Of a stretch of 64,000 nt of DNA, positions 55,801 through 64,000 are shown piece by piece (position 1 is the first letter of the stretch; every line of letters starts with the position of its first letter). The translations under genes and the position numbers were made by a program. This DNA is from Paramoeba atlantica. Its lineage: Eukaryota; Discosea. The notes under the pieces were generated by a model. It made no database searches. It was not told where the DNA came from and saw only the letters and a list, made by a program, of their open reading frames with translations. The stretch is from NCBI GenBank assembly GCA_977017575.1, contig CDRNVI010000026.1:1-64000 (forward strand). Direction: 5' to 3'.

Positions 55801-57542
55801 ATCGCATAAATGATCACACTCATCTGCGTACAGACTACATAGATATATTCTTGAAACTTATACAACTCTCAGATTTACAATCTATTTGTGTTGCTGGGCG
55901 TGCCTTGATAGATTATATCAAGGATACTCCTTTGAGCTTGTCATCCCTTCAAGAAGACAAGAGTCTTGCTCTTCAGTTAACATGCGCTTTCTTCGAAGAG
56001 GCGACCCAAAAGGCAATCCAATCACGCTTTTCGAACTTGGAAACGTCGCCGTCTGCATTCCAAGACGAGGCCTTCGATACGCTCAAAAATCTGTGCTTTG
56101 TATATTTGAACTCCACAAAGACGCTGATGCGAGCGGCTGTCAACAGTGCAATAGGGAAAGATGAAGCAATGCATTTTCTTACGAACGGCACGCATGTGCT
56201 GCGATTGCTCAATCTGTTGATTAGAAGTGAAGACATTGACAAATTCGGGGATACACTCCCACGAATGCTGCTTCGATTTTGGAAAATTCATCGTCGATTC
56301 GTTGACAAAACACGGGGTGAACGAGCGTGTGAACCTGAAAATCTTACGTCCTTCGCTATGGAATTGATAGCTCTGACGGATTATTTCACAGCCAGCATGA
56401 ACTCGGATGAATGGTGTACGCTATTTCAAAGTCGTATCACGGGTAAAGAGGAGTTTGCCCCATCAAGTAAGTACCACGGTCTGAACTCTAACGTGGTGCA
56501 ATTCGTCTTGGATGAAACTACTTCAGATATGAACCCGAACGCATTGCCTACAATTTTAAGGGAAACCAGAGTTCTTCGCACCGTTGGCTCTGTGCGTCAT
56601 TACTTTTTACAAAAATTACAGGACAGAATTCGTCGAATCGAGGTCGAAACTTGTCTTGAGACAGATGAGAAACGCTTGCTACACTTTCAGTACATCTTAG
56701 ATATTTTTCGATCATTTTTAGTAACTCTGTCAAAACCATCGGTTCAGCTATCACAAATCTTCACCTCACTTTTATCAAAGGTGAGCATACTTCTAACAGT
56801 GGAAACACGTAGTCAATCTGAAATTCTCAATAAAACTCTGCCAATCGTTTGTGAGGCTTTGGTCCGATCGAAACTTATATCTCTTTCATGTGTAACCACT
56901 AGTCTATTGCTACGTGTTGTGGCGCAAGCAACGAGATCTACGTGCAAAATTTCGCTTCCCACGAAAGTCTTGCATAATATCCTTGTAGCACATGGACAAA
57001 GCATATCCACCGCTGCATTTCCATTTCTTTTGCTCACCTATCGTAATGTTCTGAGAATGAGCTTTTCGTGCTTCATGGCGAAAAATGAAAATGTGAATGC
57101 AACGAAGTGCTCTGTAGAGAAGTTTGACGAGACAAGAAAAGTCGACACATCTAATACCACCAACACAACAACATTTCTTAGATCTCTGCGCTTGGTGCGT
57201 GAGTTCATTAAAGTTGATCTTTCTTTGTCCCAATCTCGTTCTTTGCTGAACACTATTTTTGATACACTTGGCTCCTGTACAGTGCCTATTAATTCACTGT
57301 GCCTGAAGGAAGCCTACTTGGTTCTTCGTCCTCTTTTAGAAAAGCACCACAAGTCAGATAGCGAGATTCGAAGAGCACAAATCACAAAATCAGATGCACA
57401 ATCTAGCAAGGATGCCCAGAGAACTTTCTGCAATGAGAATTATTTCATAGTTCCAAAGTACGATATCACACTTTGCTCATATCAATCCGATATCGTGAAA
57501 TCTATCATGCAGTTCCATATGCAGAGCCTGGGGATTCGTTAA
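52842..57542 (+). CDS. Very large unknown protein (1566 residues)
   Basis: I do not recognise it. The ORF is unbroken from an ATG (MTTSYLFNSQKLDYR). The protein is helical with many Leu, Ser and Cys, without membrane segments or low-complexity tracts apart from a charged piece near residues 300-320. This fits a HEAT/ARM-like scaffold. Large helical proteins of this kind occur among ribosome-assembly (URB1/URB2) and DNA-repair factors, but I see no motif that decides. The gene is AT-richer than the skewed genes and shows no C-to-G switch. Confidence 0.75.
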   Translation: MTTSYLFNSQKLDYRTIATEGRSYRIWRTLQDVTKKLERTFKAHFENDFSLDIELLNKLWDAWNSFTNECESCVRDGDIHGFRCLSGIAKGSLLKISNSSLAVLRRVNQKMDETLVMRVLSAIIQCASLFSNLDLVDRTTQAFQLNATENNEETSSAADFNFERGSLPTGQLGPPAELAVFLLQCGEIMLKLRDQIDDSVKPALTRIFTAQLAGELSHGGQWRRWCEAVSSHPDLREEHCSPCLSLLAMYDYLRSEDKKEKEWDETIQRIISNTLTCDLELFNSVLPELDLILGGKESENKERKKKIDEKSATSCTFLTELFRNAEQKENRGIFKKISYQRIYMAISACLILHYKEESESTSFNNSESRPKRPRVDVAKTEEKGDRVLSSVNAICLWLEVSYHFSMDLLAHSLMLCVSEDSLLIFPTASIEDLFHRKINHILDQCVIQEMKKTELRVLETLEHTDPVVLKAGLCIGQLHATAFFKDRTGSREKLGKDAPFTMLMQHSILCPINQFDDFRALWETFISRVCYLHYEKRFFRSFYKACCAQPHEKLLNAFHILEQLLLIFFRNANSSSQSLTTFLEDVWPPDSNLIYDAEALTPVLSASASTDLKCDSNSSAAVFSCLVCNAVSDLALGLESYQWSDPPLWLALVKDKFEDTLISCLQHTTVNLEFESIFCDICKTNTENVNHIQSRLNFCFRTLYGMNRLRCLTLRFSQEHSNVDTSAPFNIRVHERFLQLFVPDIRVAEQVGGLSDFSKLLLKKCGTAIFKKWGTCAAPWWWLCSLTLDYRLLRAYNVDHTDAPVVCQFLQQLVQFLREKVTVCKEGPCRAIQELCDLLKSLDEIIFGADPNTVVESIFCSSELVEDEEQHMENQVISSLSRLPHMSVEHYVRCVKWILNGGTDTYISKHANNVTNECTKGGLTSLRDTTLGLIGALCSCSQDTCKSLHAASTSTRDAEFNHFGATDYQKLLKKILNDSPNTKASKYRINDHTHLRTDYIDIFLKLIQLSDLQSICVAGRALIDYIKDTPLSLSSLQEDKSLALQLTCAFFEEATQKAIQSRFSNLETSPSAFQDEAFDTLKNLCFVYLNSTKTLMRAAVNSAIGKDEAMHFLTNGTHVLRLLNLLIRSEDIDKFGDTLPRMLLRFWKIHRRFVDKTRGERACEPENLTSFAMELIALTDYFTASMNSDEWCTLFQSRITGKEEFAPSSKYHGLNSNVVQFVLDETTSDMNPNALPTILRETRVLRTVGSVRHYFLQKLQDRIRRIEVETCLETDEKRLLHFQYILDIFRSFLVTLSKPSVQLSQIFTSLLSKVSILLTVETRSQSEILNKTLPIVCEALVRSKLISLSCVTTSLLLRVVAQATRSTCKISLPTKVLHNILVAHGQSISTAAFPFLLLTYRNVLRMSFSCFMAKNENVNATKCSVEKFDETRKVDTSNTTNTTTFLRSLRLVREFIKVDLSLSQSRSLLNTIFDTLGSCTVPINSLCLKEAYLVLRPLLEKHHKSDSEIRRAQITKSDAQSSKDAQRTFCNENYFIVPKYDITLCSYQSDIVKSIMQFHMQSLGIR

Positions 57543-57867
57543 TCGCATGTTTTATGTTTTCAGCCATCCAATAGTTTCAGTCATCTTCAAACGTTTAAGC
57601 TTCGCAAACACGAGATGCCATTCCAGATCATCCTATGTATCACATCTGAATTTTATTTGACGACTTTTATATGACTTTCATTTGACGAAGTTTTATTGGT
57701 TTTATTCATACGTGTATATGTATGTACATTTATATTCATGAAAGGTTTGAGTGTGTATGAAAACATGAAACTCTCCCAAAAGGAGATAATCCAAAGTTTT
57801 CCACTTTATCTTTATCCTACCTTTGACCCCATGCTCCTCTTCGACCTCTCCCCTAACTAATCCCTCC
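57543..57867. other. Intergenic, nothing recognised
   Basis: AT-rich with two CATTTGACGA-like motifs near 57650-57690; no gene or repeat family member is seen. Confidence 0.45.
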
Positions 57868-58704
57868 ATGCGGCGTTGTCTTTCCCACTTGATCTCTCAA
57901 GCCGCTCCAAACGGGAAACCCAACTTCTGTATTCACTCCTCCTTCCCGACGCCTAATATAGAAATCCTGACCCTTCAATCCACTCACGCTATTCACATAC
58001 TGAACGAGCAGATCTCGAGTGAAATGATTTCCGTATTGCGTCGTGCCCAGGAGAGCACAACTACTGATGTTGTGATCCTTACCTCCGAGGGGAAGTCTTT
58101 TATGGTGGGAGCAGATGTAAAAATGATGGCCAGCTGGAGATCTTCTTCTTCTTCCTCATTTCAGGAAAGCACTCTGGAGCCCTTTCGAGATCTACAAGAG
58201 ACCTTTTTAAATTTTCCAAAACCGCTGATCGCCGCTGTAAATGGATTTGCTCTAGGATGTGGCTGTGCGTTGGCTACGTTGTGTGATATTGTGATGGCTT
58301 CTGAAAAAGCAGTGTTTGGGTTTCCGGAGGTTCGTCTGGGGCTGATTCCGTTCCTCGGCACCACGCAGAGACTCCCCCAGTTAATTGGGAAGACCCGAGC
58401 CATGGAGTGGATTCTCTCTGGGAAGTATTACTCGGCGACCGAAGCGGAACATGCAGGGCTTGTGTCGAGTGTACACCCTGTGGGGGATTTAACGACCAAA
58501 GCCGTGGAGCTCGCGACAACGATAGCCTCTCGTCCGGCATCGGCCGTGCGTCTGGCTAAAGAGGCGATGAGTTATGGCCATCAAGAGAGAGCGCTTCACG
58601 GTTTGAAATTTGAGCAAAGATGTTTCACTACTGCATTGCAGTCTGCTGAATCAAAAAAGGAGATGGAACGTTTAATCCAAGGCCTAGATTCGCGCAATTC
58701 GTAG
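57868..58704 (+). CDS. Enoyl-CoA hydratase/isomerase family protein
   Basis: The protein has 278 residues from the ATG of MRRCLSHLISQAA; the basic leader suggests mitochondrial import. The crotonase fold is clear: ILTSEGKSFMVGADVKMM (oxyanion site), AVNGFALGCGCALATLCDI (second oxyanion site), FGFPEVRLGLIPFLGTTQRL and SGKYYSATEAEHAGLVSSV. In hydratases the block after GGGC has a catalytic Glu (GGGCELA), whereas here it reads GCGCALA. The second Glu (FPEVRLG) is kept. With only one Glu the reaction may be isomerase-like rather than hydration, or specificity may differ. C-rich leader and G-rich middle show a mild skew switch. Confidence 0.88.
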   Translation: MRRCLSHLISQAAPNGKPNFCIHSSFPTPNIEILTLQSTHAIHILNEQISSEMISVLRRAQESTTTDVVILTSEGKSFMVGADVKMMASWRSSSSSSFQESTLEPFRDLQETFLNFPKPLIAAVNGFALGCGCALATLCDIVMASEKAVFGFPEVRLGLIPFLGTTQRLPQLIGKTRAMEWILSGKYYSATEAEHAGLVSSVHPVGDLTTKAVELATTIASRPASAVRLAKEAMSYGHQERALHGLKFEQRCFTTALQSAESKKEMERLIQGLDSRNS

Positions 58705-58932
58705 CCGAGTTCTACAGCTACGCAGTATTTCAAGTTTGGCGAACGCTACTTTGTAAGGAATTGCGCTCCGGATACCTTTTAAAGGGCATACATATTGCGA
58801 ATACGCCCCAAAAGAATTTAACAAGCCATTGAGTAAAGCATAAATACTTTGACCAAAATACTTTTTGCGATTGTGACAAAAAAATAGGTCTTCAGTTTGT
58901 TTCTCGAACAGCTTTTCTTTCCCCTTTTTCCC

Positions 58933-59991
58933 ATGTCTCAAGGCTTCACATTCACCCGGGCTTGGATTAACGGGCGCAAACTACGCTACCCGGTCTACGG
59001 TATGGAGTACTCCAGCTTCCTCCCCCACTACAACATTTGGGCATGGAAACAAAGTGAACTGTACCGCCAGCTCTATGAGGCCCAGATGGAGCACCTGCGT
59101 CGGGTCTACCGCAGACAGTGGTATGAGTCCTACCGCACGAACGCAGATGAGTACATCAGTGTGTATTCCGTAACCAAAGCCGCACAATATAAAAAGTGGA
59201 AGGCGGAGGTCATCCTAGAAGACGAAAAACGACGGAACGCTATGTGGAAACGAGCCGCCGCAGATTCCTTAAAACAGAAGCAAAACGAAATGTGGCGCGA
59301 GTTCAGCGAGAAGCAGTTCTTTTACTGGTACGAGAGAGCCTCGGAACGACTGCAGCACATGAGTCAAATCAAGTGGATTGCTCGACCGCAACTCTCTACG
59401 CACATCCAGCAGGAGCTGCAGCGTTACGTCGCGCGGGATAACATGGGGAAGGACTCCTCGGAACATCGCTACCCGTTAAACTTTGTGGGACAAATGCCGT
59501 TGCTGGAGGATTCAGAGGGGAATATTGTCGGCGTCCCTCACCATCTCGCGCCGTGGCATCATCTCCGAGAAAGAGACCTGCAACGAAAGAGCGATGCTGC
59601 AGACGAAACAACCTCGGGGGCGAAAAAATCAGAAATGGCACCCTCCTCTAAAGTGTTTTTCTATGGTCCTGAGGGAGACCGTTCGGAGAGCATGGCAGCG
59701 AAAACGGACAAGGACGCTATGTTTTCCGTAGATCCTCACTCGATTAGCAGTGAGCCAATGCGCTTCACGACGCAAAAGAGTGCTCCAGGGGAGGAAACGC
59801 GCTTTAAAGCTGAAGTTGAGGCCCAGGAGTCCATTGACGCTACTTTTGAAAATACTTCCGAAAGCAAAGCCGTAGAAAGATCTGCTGCTCAAATGCAAGA
59901 GGACAAGGAACGGCTTCGATTGCGCGAACGTGAAGGACTCTCACACAAAACCGCCTCGAAAATGACAAAGAAGAAAACAAATCCTAATTGA
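58933..59991 (+). CDS. Trp/Arg/Tyr-rich protein, possibly mitoribosomal
   Basis: The protein has 352 residues from the ATG of MSQGFTFTRAW. The N-terminal half is helical with repeated Trp, Tyr and Arg (YRRQWYESYRTN, KKWKAEVILEDEKRR, MWREFSEKQFFYWYERA). The C-terminal part is acidic/Ser-rich and ends in Lys-rich KKTNPN. I do not recognise it with certainty. The composition recalls mitochondrial ribosomal proteins such as mS26, which is only a suggestion. It lies between two mitochondrial-type genes on the same strand. Confidence 0.6.
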   Translation: MSQGFTFTRAWINGRKLRYPVYGMEYSSFLPHYNIWAWKQSELYRQLYEAQMEHLRRVYRRQWYESYRTNADEYISVYSVTKAAQYKKWKAEVILEDEKRRNAMWKRAAADSLKQKQNEMWREFSEKQFFYWYERASERLQHMSQIKWIARPQLSTHIQQELQRYVARDNMGKDSSEHRYPLNFVGQMPLLEDSEGNIVGVPHHLAPWHHLRERDLQRKSDAADETTSGAKKSEMAPSSKVFFYGPEGDRSESMAAKTDKDAMFSVDPHSISSEPMRFTTQKSAPGEETRFKAEVEAQESIDATFENTSESKAVERSAAQMQEDKERLRLREREGLSHKTASKMTKKKTNPN

Positions 59992-60598
59992 TGTAGTCAG
60001 AAGCTCTGACACTGCTTTGCTAACATTCTACTAAGTTTTCTTGGAGCTTCCAAGAGAGTACCAAGAGAATGGTAGTCCTTCCTTAATGTTCGAATTACCG
60101 TATTCGCAGGATCGCCTTATCTAGTCCTCGCAATAGAGTACAGAGGATACAGAATTGTGAACATGTTACGGCTTCTAAATATCATTCTCATGGTACACCA
60201 CGATATTAAGAGGTTTCACGTATCAGTATTAGATGTGACCACTTTTCGCACCCCGAGACATTCCCTTAGATAGCATTTCCTCTCCATTACCCACGTTTCG
60301 GCAGAATGCTGGACAACGCGAGAATGAAAGGCGCAACCTTTAGTACCCACCTTTAGTACCTTTCCGGGAAAGTCTAGAGCTACACAAAAGAGTTCGTCGG
60401 TCTTGTGACGTAGACTTTCTAAGTCAAAAGTGTAAGTCACGGCCATTTCAACGCGAAGCAAGTAGCTTTGTCTTTGCGGTTGACGACGATCATGTTTAAC
60501 AAAGCCTATAGTTTATTACGATATTATGATTCGTGAACAGCTGCGCAATACAGCGCGTTCAATTTTTATAGGTTCAGTTCTTGCTTATTGTATTAAAA
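59992..60598. other. Intergenic stretch of about 600 bp, nothing supported
   Basis: No + strand gene. An 81-residue minus-strand reading (60216-60461) is present but has no recognisable motif. No repeat family member is seen. Confidence 0.5.
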
Positions 60599-61462
60599 AT
60601 GTCCGAGAACGTGGATGAAGAAACGGCATCAAGCAGGTCATCGCTGCGAGATGGTGAAACGAAGCTTAACCCCAAGAAACTACTTTCCCGGGAAGAATTT
60701 TACACACTCTATCAGCAGCAGAAGAAACATTTACTAGCGACTTCTTCGGGGAATGAGAATGTACTTTCATGTTCTGATTCTCTCAAATCTGAATCCTCCA
60801 ACACTTTGTCGAGACCCCATCGCAATCTCTCAGCTGTGGCCGCAGCGGCGATGGCACGTGCAGAACGTCAACGAAATCAGTCCGGTGCACAACAAAATGC
60901 GGATCAAGCCACAGAATGCGACGAAGAATCATCCCGGGATCATTCCGAAACCGTTCCGAACTCATCTGAAGTGATTCGGGACCTAAAGAACGATTCTCCA
61001 GCCATGCCACAGGAAATTTCAGAACTTATCGAAGAAAACAGCGAGGGACGAATGCACATGGAGGACAGCGCGGCGCCAGGGTTTCAATTTATTGCTGTTA
61101 TCCGTCTTTCGCATGAATTTCGATTATTGCTTCTTAACGTTATTAAATGTGCTTTCCTTAGTGCGTTAGTCACTCGAGGACTTTCATCTCGTACGCTTCT
61201 CGTTTTTTTCTTATTGATTGCGTCCAGTGTATTGCGGTATTTTTCGAGTTTTATCGTTACGCGACAACCAGACAGGAACGCGCGAACAACAAGCGCTGTC
61301 CGTTCTGGTGAGAATGCTCCACCTGTTCCCATATCCCGGGTAGCTTATGTATCACTCATCTGTTGTCGCACCCTTACTTTCTTATGGCAAATATTATTCA
61401 CGTTTCTGTGTTCTCTTTACCCTGGTTGGAGAATAGAGACGTTAGAAAGCGTGGAATCATAA
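60599..61462 (+). CDS. Unknown protein with C-terminal membrane segments
   Basis: The protein has 287 residues from the ATG of MSENVDEETASSR. The first 155 are charged and disordered (Ser, Glu, Gln, Asn). The C-terminal 125 carry two to three hydrophobic segments: LLLLNVIKCAFLSALV, LLVFFLLIASSVLRYFSSF and VSLICCRTLTFLWQILFTFL. It would be a tail-anchored or hairpin membrane protein with a cytosolic N-terminus. No family recognised. Confidence 0.6.
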   Translation: MSENVDEETASSRSSLRDGETKLNPKKLLSREEFYTLYQQQKKHLLATSSGNENVLSCSDSLKSESSNTLSRPHRNLSAVAAAAMARAERQRNQSGAQQNADQATECDEESSRDHSETVPNSSEVIRDLKNDSPAMPQEISELIEENSEGRMHMEDSAAPGFQFIAVIRLSHEFRLLLLNVIKCAFLSALVTRGLSSRTLLVFFLLIASSVLRYFSSFIVTRQPDRNARTTSAVRSGENAPPVPISRVAYVSLICCRTLTFLWQILFTFLCSLYPGWRIETLESVES

Positions 61463-61819
61463 ATAGTAGGGTTACATTCATAAATTCAAAATTTAATTGC
61501 CGCTTAAATGAAAAACGCGAATTTTTGAATATCTTGCACATTTTTGCTATGTTTTTCTCCTACCCAAACTATTTTTTGGACGAGGAATTAGGGATCACGC
61601 GAACTGCATGATGAATGTCTGCATAAAGTAGGAGACCATATTCTTTACCCGCTTAATTTTATAATGCGGTTACTTAGAGGCGGCGTATCACAATTTTCAA
61701 AGTTGAATCCTTTTTAAATGCCATGATAAACAGGTATTTCATTTTTTACGCCAATCCTTTTGCAAACTGCTTAAAAATTTCCTAATCATAACCTAATCAT
61801 AACCTACCCATAACATTCA
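61463..61819. other. Intergenic, nothing recognised
   Basis: AT-rich. TAATCATAACC is repeated in tandem (61780-61805) just before the prefoldin ATG. Confidence 0.5.
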
Positions 61820-62218
61820 ATGCCTCCTAAGCAAAAAGCAGACCCTGTTGTGTTGCATAAGTACGAAGGAATGATCAGCGAACATCGCGCTCTCATGGCC
61901 AAAGTAGCCGAAGTCGATGCTGAGAAAAATCAAACCGAAATGACACTAGAAGCGCTACGTAACATGGAGGCAGAGCGACGCTGTCACCGACTGGTTGACG
62001 GAATTTTGATCGAAGGAACGGCTCGGGATACGATACCAGAGTTGGAGGACGCGACTACCCAAATGGAGCGTCTTTTAAAAATTTTACAAGAACAGCTGGA
62101 AAGAAAATCACAAGCTTTGCGAGAATATGCTGCGGAGCACAACTTAGAAGAGCGTCTGGGATCAAATAATGTGCAGAAAGATGAGACCAGTACTTCAACT
62201 CCTGGAGTGCTTGCGTAG
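61820..62218 (+). CDS. PFDN2: Prefoldin subunit 2
   Basis: The protein has 132 residues. Prefoldin 2 is a beta-type subunit of the hexameric chaperone that hands actin and tubulin to CCT. It has two coiled-coil helices around a beta hairpin: the first helix (KYEGMISEHRALMAKVAEV), the hairpin EAERRCHRLVDGILIEGTA, and the second helix (IPELEDATTQMERLLKILQE). This matches the family pattern of about 120-150 residues. The C-terminus is Ser/Thr-rich. Confidence 0.9.
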   Translation: MPPKQKADPVVLHKYEGMISEHRALMAKVAEVDAEKNQTEMTLEALRNMEAERRCHRLVDGILIEGTARDTIPELEDATTQMERLLKILQEQLERKSQALREYAAEHNLEERLGSNNVQKDETSTSTPGVLA

Positions 62219-62638
62219 TGTTTTAGCGGCGTAAAGGGATGAAGGCGTGCCCATGCCCTAAGCAGACGCACTCATATTCCATGTTTTCCGTGTCATGCCT
62301 TCTGCCACGTGTTTGAGTCGACTACCTTGCACCATGTATTCATTGCAGAAACCCGCACTTCGAAAGTTCTTCTATTTAGAGAAAAAATAATCTTAAGGAG
62401 TATACAAGAGAACCCACGAGCATACACGATATACTGGACTAACTAAAAACTCTAAAGGACGCGACAAATACATTAAGGAGAAAAGATTACATTGGATGTA
62501 GTACTAGTCCACATCCATGTATCGTCAAAGAGTGTATTTTTCTGCATCGCATTGTCACTTCTCTTTCCCTTTTAATCCCTATTCCTCAATGCTCACGCAA
62601 ATCTTCGATATTAAGTGAATGGAGAGAACATCTTAACC
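62219..62638. other. Intergenic, nothing recognised
   Basis: Mixed AT-rich sequence with no repeat; pyrimidine-rich close to the next start. Confidence 0.45.
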
Positions 62639-64000
62639 ATGCCCACCGAATCATCTCTACCCTCCGAACCCTCGCTCTCTGACATCCTCCATCCCTACTC
62701 CCACCTCGGGGACCCCACCACCTGTTACCTCTGCGAGAGAAAACTTCTACTCTCCGAAGACCCAACGAATCAAACCATTCATCCAACCCCAGCAGACGAC
62801 TCGCCTCAGCAATGTAACCGCTGCGGGGGCACCGTGTGTTCCTCTCCGAGTTGTTTCCTGAATAGCGCTTCGAATTGTGCAGCCTGTGAGGGGCTGTGGC
62901 GTGTGGGGTCTCAGACGGCCGTGTCACACAGCCCGACACACATGGACCCCAACCTCGGGGAGACGTTGCAAAAGATTTCGAGTACGAAAAAAAGGACGAA
63001 AGGAGGTGTAGGAAAACACCAGCCTCGAACTCAAAACGAGTTCTCTTCTCAAAAAGAAGGACAAAGAAAAAGGGCGCATGGTGTGAGTAGAGCTATGGAT
63101 CACGACTCGTTTCGCCCGTTTTATGGTATGGACGCGCTGCGAGGATCCACTCTCGACGACGAGAGCGACCAGGAAGAAGATTTTGTATTGTGCGGGAAGT
63201 CCCGGTGGAGCAGCGGTCGACGTGATAGATTTGATGAAACCAATCCGTATTTTGAAATGTTGCGAAATACTGCATATGGGGACCGTTTACCGGAGTTATG
63301 TCCTTTCGTGACTCCAGACCCGCATAGTGTTCACAGCACGTTCTGTCCCTCAAGGAGTCTTTTGCTGCGTATTGGAGCATATGCTGCTGGTCTGTCCAAC
63401 ACAAACATGATGCCTGTACCTTCGTCCGGTGAACATGAAACCTTTGAGGGTGCGAAAGCTAAAGACCCCAACAATGAAGAGGATGTTCTCACTGGATTTT
63501 GCAAAACTGTCCAAACCCAAGGTGTTGCGATGACTGAGGAGCGACCATCACCTCATCAAGATGGGAGGATTCTCTTGGCCAGTGATAGTGTAGGAGTAGG
63601 ATCCAGTGCCAAGTTATTTACACTAATTGCCCGAGAATCCGTTTCTTCCTTCATACTAGCGGCGCATCCTTCTCGAAGACATTTTTATATTTGTCCTGAT
63701 CCGTACCTTCCTTGTGATATAGCACTTGACATTGATAAGGCTGTGCACATTCCCCGCACACTTGAGAAAATAAAAAAGAACGGAGTTTTACTGCTGGATC
63801 GTATTATTAGAGCGATTGAAACACATTTGGATGAACAATGGAACGCACGGGTAAGCTCCATAGTAATTTTAACAGGTTGTCGTTCTGAAAAAATTAGTTT
63901 CCATCTTCACATTCGCTTGCAAGATCAAAAAGCGTTTCGTAATCTCGAGGCTGCGCAACACTTTATCTCTCATCTAAAGCTTCATCCGAGATCTATCGCC
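62639..64000 (+). CDS. PrimPol-like primase-polymerase (partial, runs off window)
   Basis: An uninterrupted frame of 454 codons from ATG 62639 to the window end, on + strand. A Cys-rich N-terminus (CYLC, CNRCGG, CSSPSC, CAAC; residues 33-85) may bind zinc. At residues 364-366 LDID gives the two acids of archaeo-eukaryotic primase motif I, and at 420-422 S-F-H (in SEKISFHLHIRL) gives motif II. The order and the spacing of about 55 residues fit PrimPol-type enzymes, which restart or bypass stalled replication. Trypanosomatids have two such proteins (PPL1, PPL2). The N-terminal zinc motif before the catalytic core is unusual for human PrimPol, whose zinc knuckle is C-terminal. The third motif would be downstream. 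Confidence 0.78.
   Translation, partial: MPTESSLPSEPSLSDILHPYSHLGDPTTCYLCERKLLLSEDPTNQTIHPTPADDSPQQCNRCGGTVCSSPSCFLNSASNCAACEGLWRVGSQTAVSHSPTHMDPNLGETLQKISSTKKRTKGGVGKHQPRTQNEFSSQKEGQRKRAHGVSRAMDHDSFRPFYGMDALRGSTLDDESDQEEDFVLCGKSRWSSGRRDRFDETNPYFEMLRNTAYGDRLPELCPFVTPDPHSVHSTFCPSRSLLLRIGAYAAGLSNTNMMPVPSSGEHETFEGAKAKDPNNEEDVLTGFCKTVQTQGVAMTEERPSPHQDGRILLASDSVGVGSSAKLFTLIARESVSSFILAAHPSRRHFYICPDPYLPCDIALDIDKAVHIPRTLEKIKKNGVLLLDRIIRAIETHLDEQWNARVSSIVILTGCRSEKISFHLHIRLQDQKAFRNLEAAQHFISHLKLHPRSIA

Noticed and set aside
52842-57542. URB2/NPA2 ribosome-assembly factor
   Set aside because: Size and helical character fit, but I could not find the conserved C-terminal motifs.
60216-60461. 81-residue minus-strand reading in the 600-bp gap
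   Set aside because: No domain, opposite strand to all neighbours, and of a length expected by chance.

Overview
This is a eukaryotic nuclear window with intronless protein genes and many repeats. Almost all cellular genes lie on the + strand with short gaps, as in a polycistronic unit. The best guess is a kinetoplastid or a close euglenozoan relative, perhaps a free-living or deep-branching one. Four things point there: a glucose-6-phosphate isomerase ending in the peroxisome/glycosome signal SHL, a rhomboid-like protein without its catalytic serine (like the TimRhom import proteins of trypanosomes), a nucleoplasmin-domain protein, and a PrimPol-like gene beside a divergent PIWI gene. No spliced leader or tRNA was found, so the placement is an inference (about 0.6).

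Region by region. 1-981 holds hairpin-ended repeats. 1053-7499 holds a giant EDR1-type kinase, an unknown gene and DPH3. 7500-11363 is accessory DNA: a broken leucine-rich-repeat (LRR) gene, the tail of a LINE, and a 3.2-kb DNA transposon with 19-bp terminal inverted repeats that carries a DDE transposase, a passenger ORF and a nested 756-bp MITE. 11556-12740 is a coiled-coil gene. 13163-15395 is a second broken LRR gene hit by a 576-bp repeat, then another hairpin-ended repeat. 15712-23415 is a core block: RPB10, rhomboid-like, eIF3e, a large unknown, a nucleoplasmin-domain protein, a small membrane protein and NAA10. 23587-31022 is mobile: a Merlin/IS1595-like transposase remnant, a 5.3-kb LINE with zinc fingers, a 2A-like motif, reverse transcriptase and restriction-like endonuclease, and a MITE. 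31626-38396 holds an intact LRR gene, TTC27/EMW1 and PIWI. 38400-42202 is satellites, repeats, a broken RRM gene and a MITE. 42449-64000 is again a gene block: two large unknowns, UAP1, condensin CAP-G, PGI, enoyl-CoA hydratase, a tryptophan/arginine-rich protein, a membrane protein, prefoldin 2 and the start of a PrimPol-like gene that runs off the window.

The most unusual signal is compositional. Several genes have a C-rich 5' half that switches sharply to a G-rich 3' half at a point inside the coding sequence (about 4990, 18100, 19700 and 49750, weaker elsewhere). This is a strand-symmetric skew reversal, and it shapes the proteins. Other leads are a kinase with DFM in place of DFG fused to an EDR1 domain that holds an exact 97-residue duplication nearby, a PIWI without its catalytic histidine, a 2A-like motif in the LINE, and a dispersed repeat family with long terminal hairpins.
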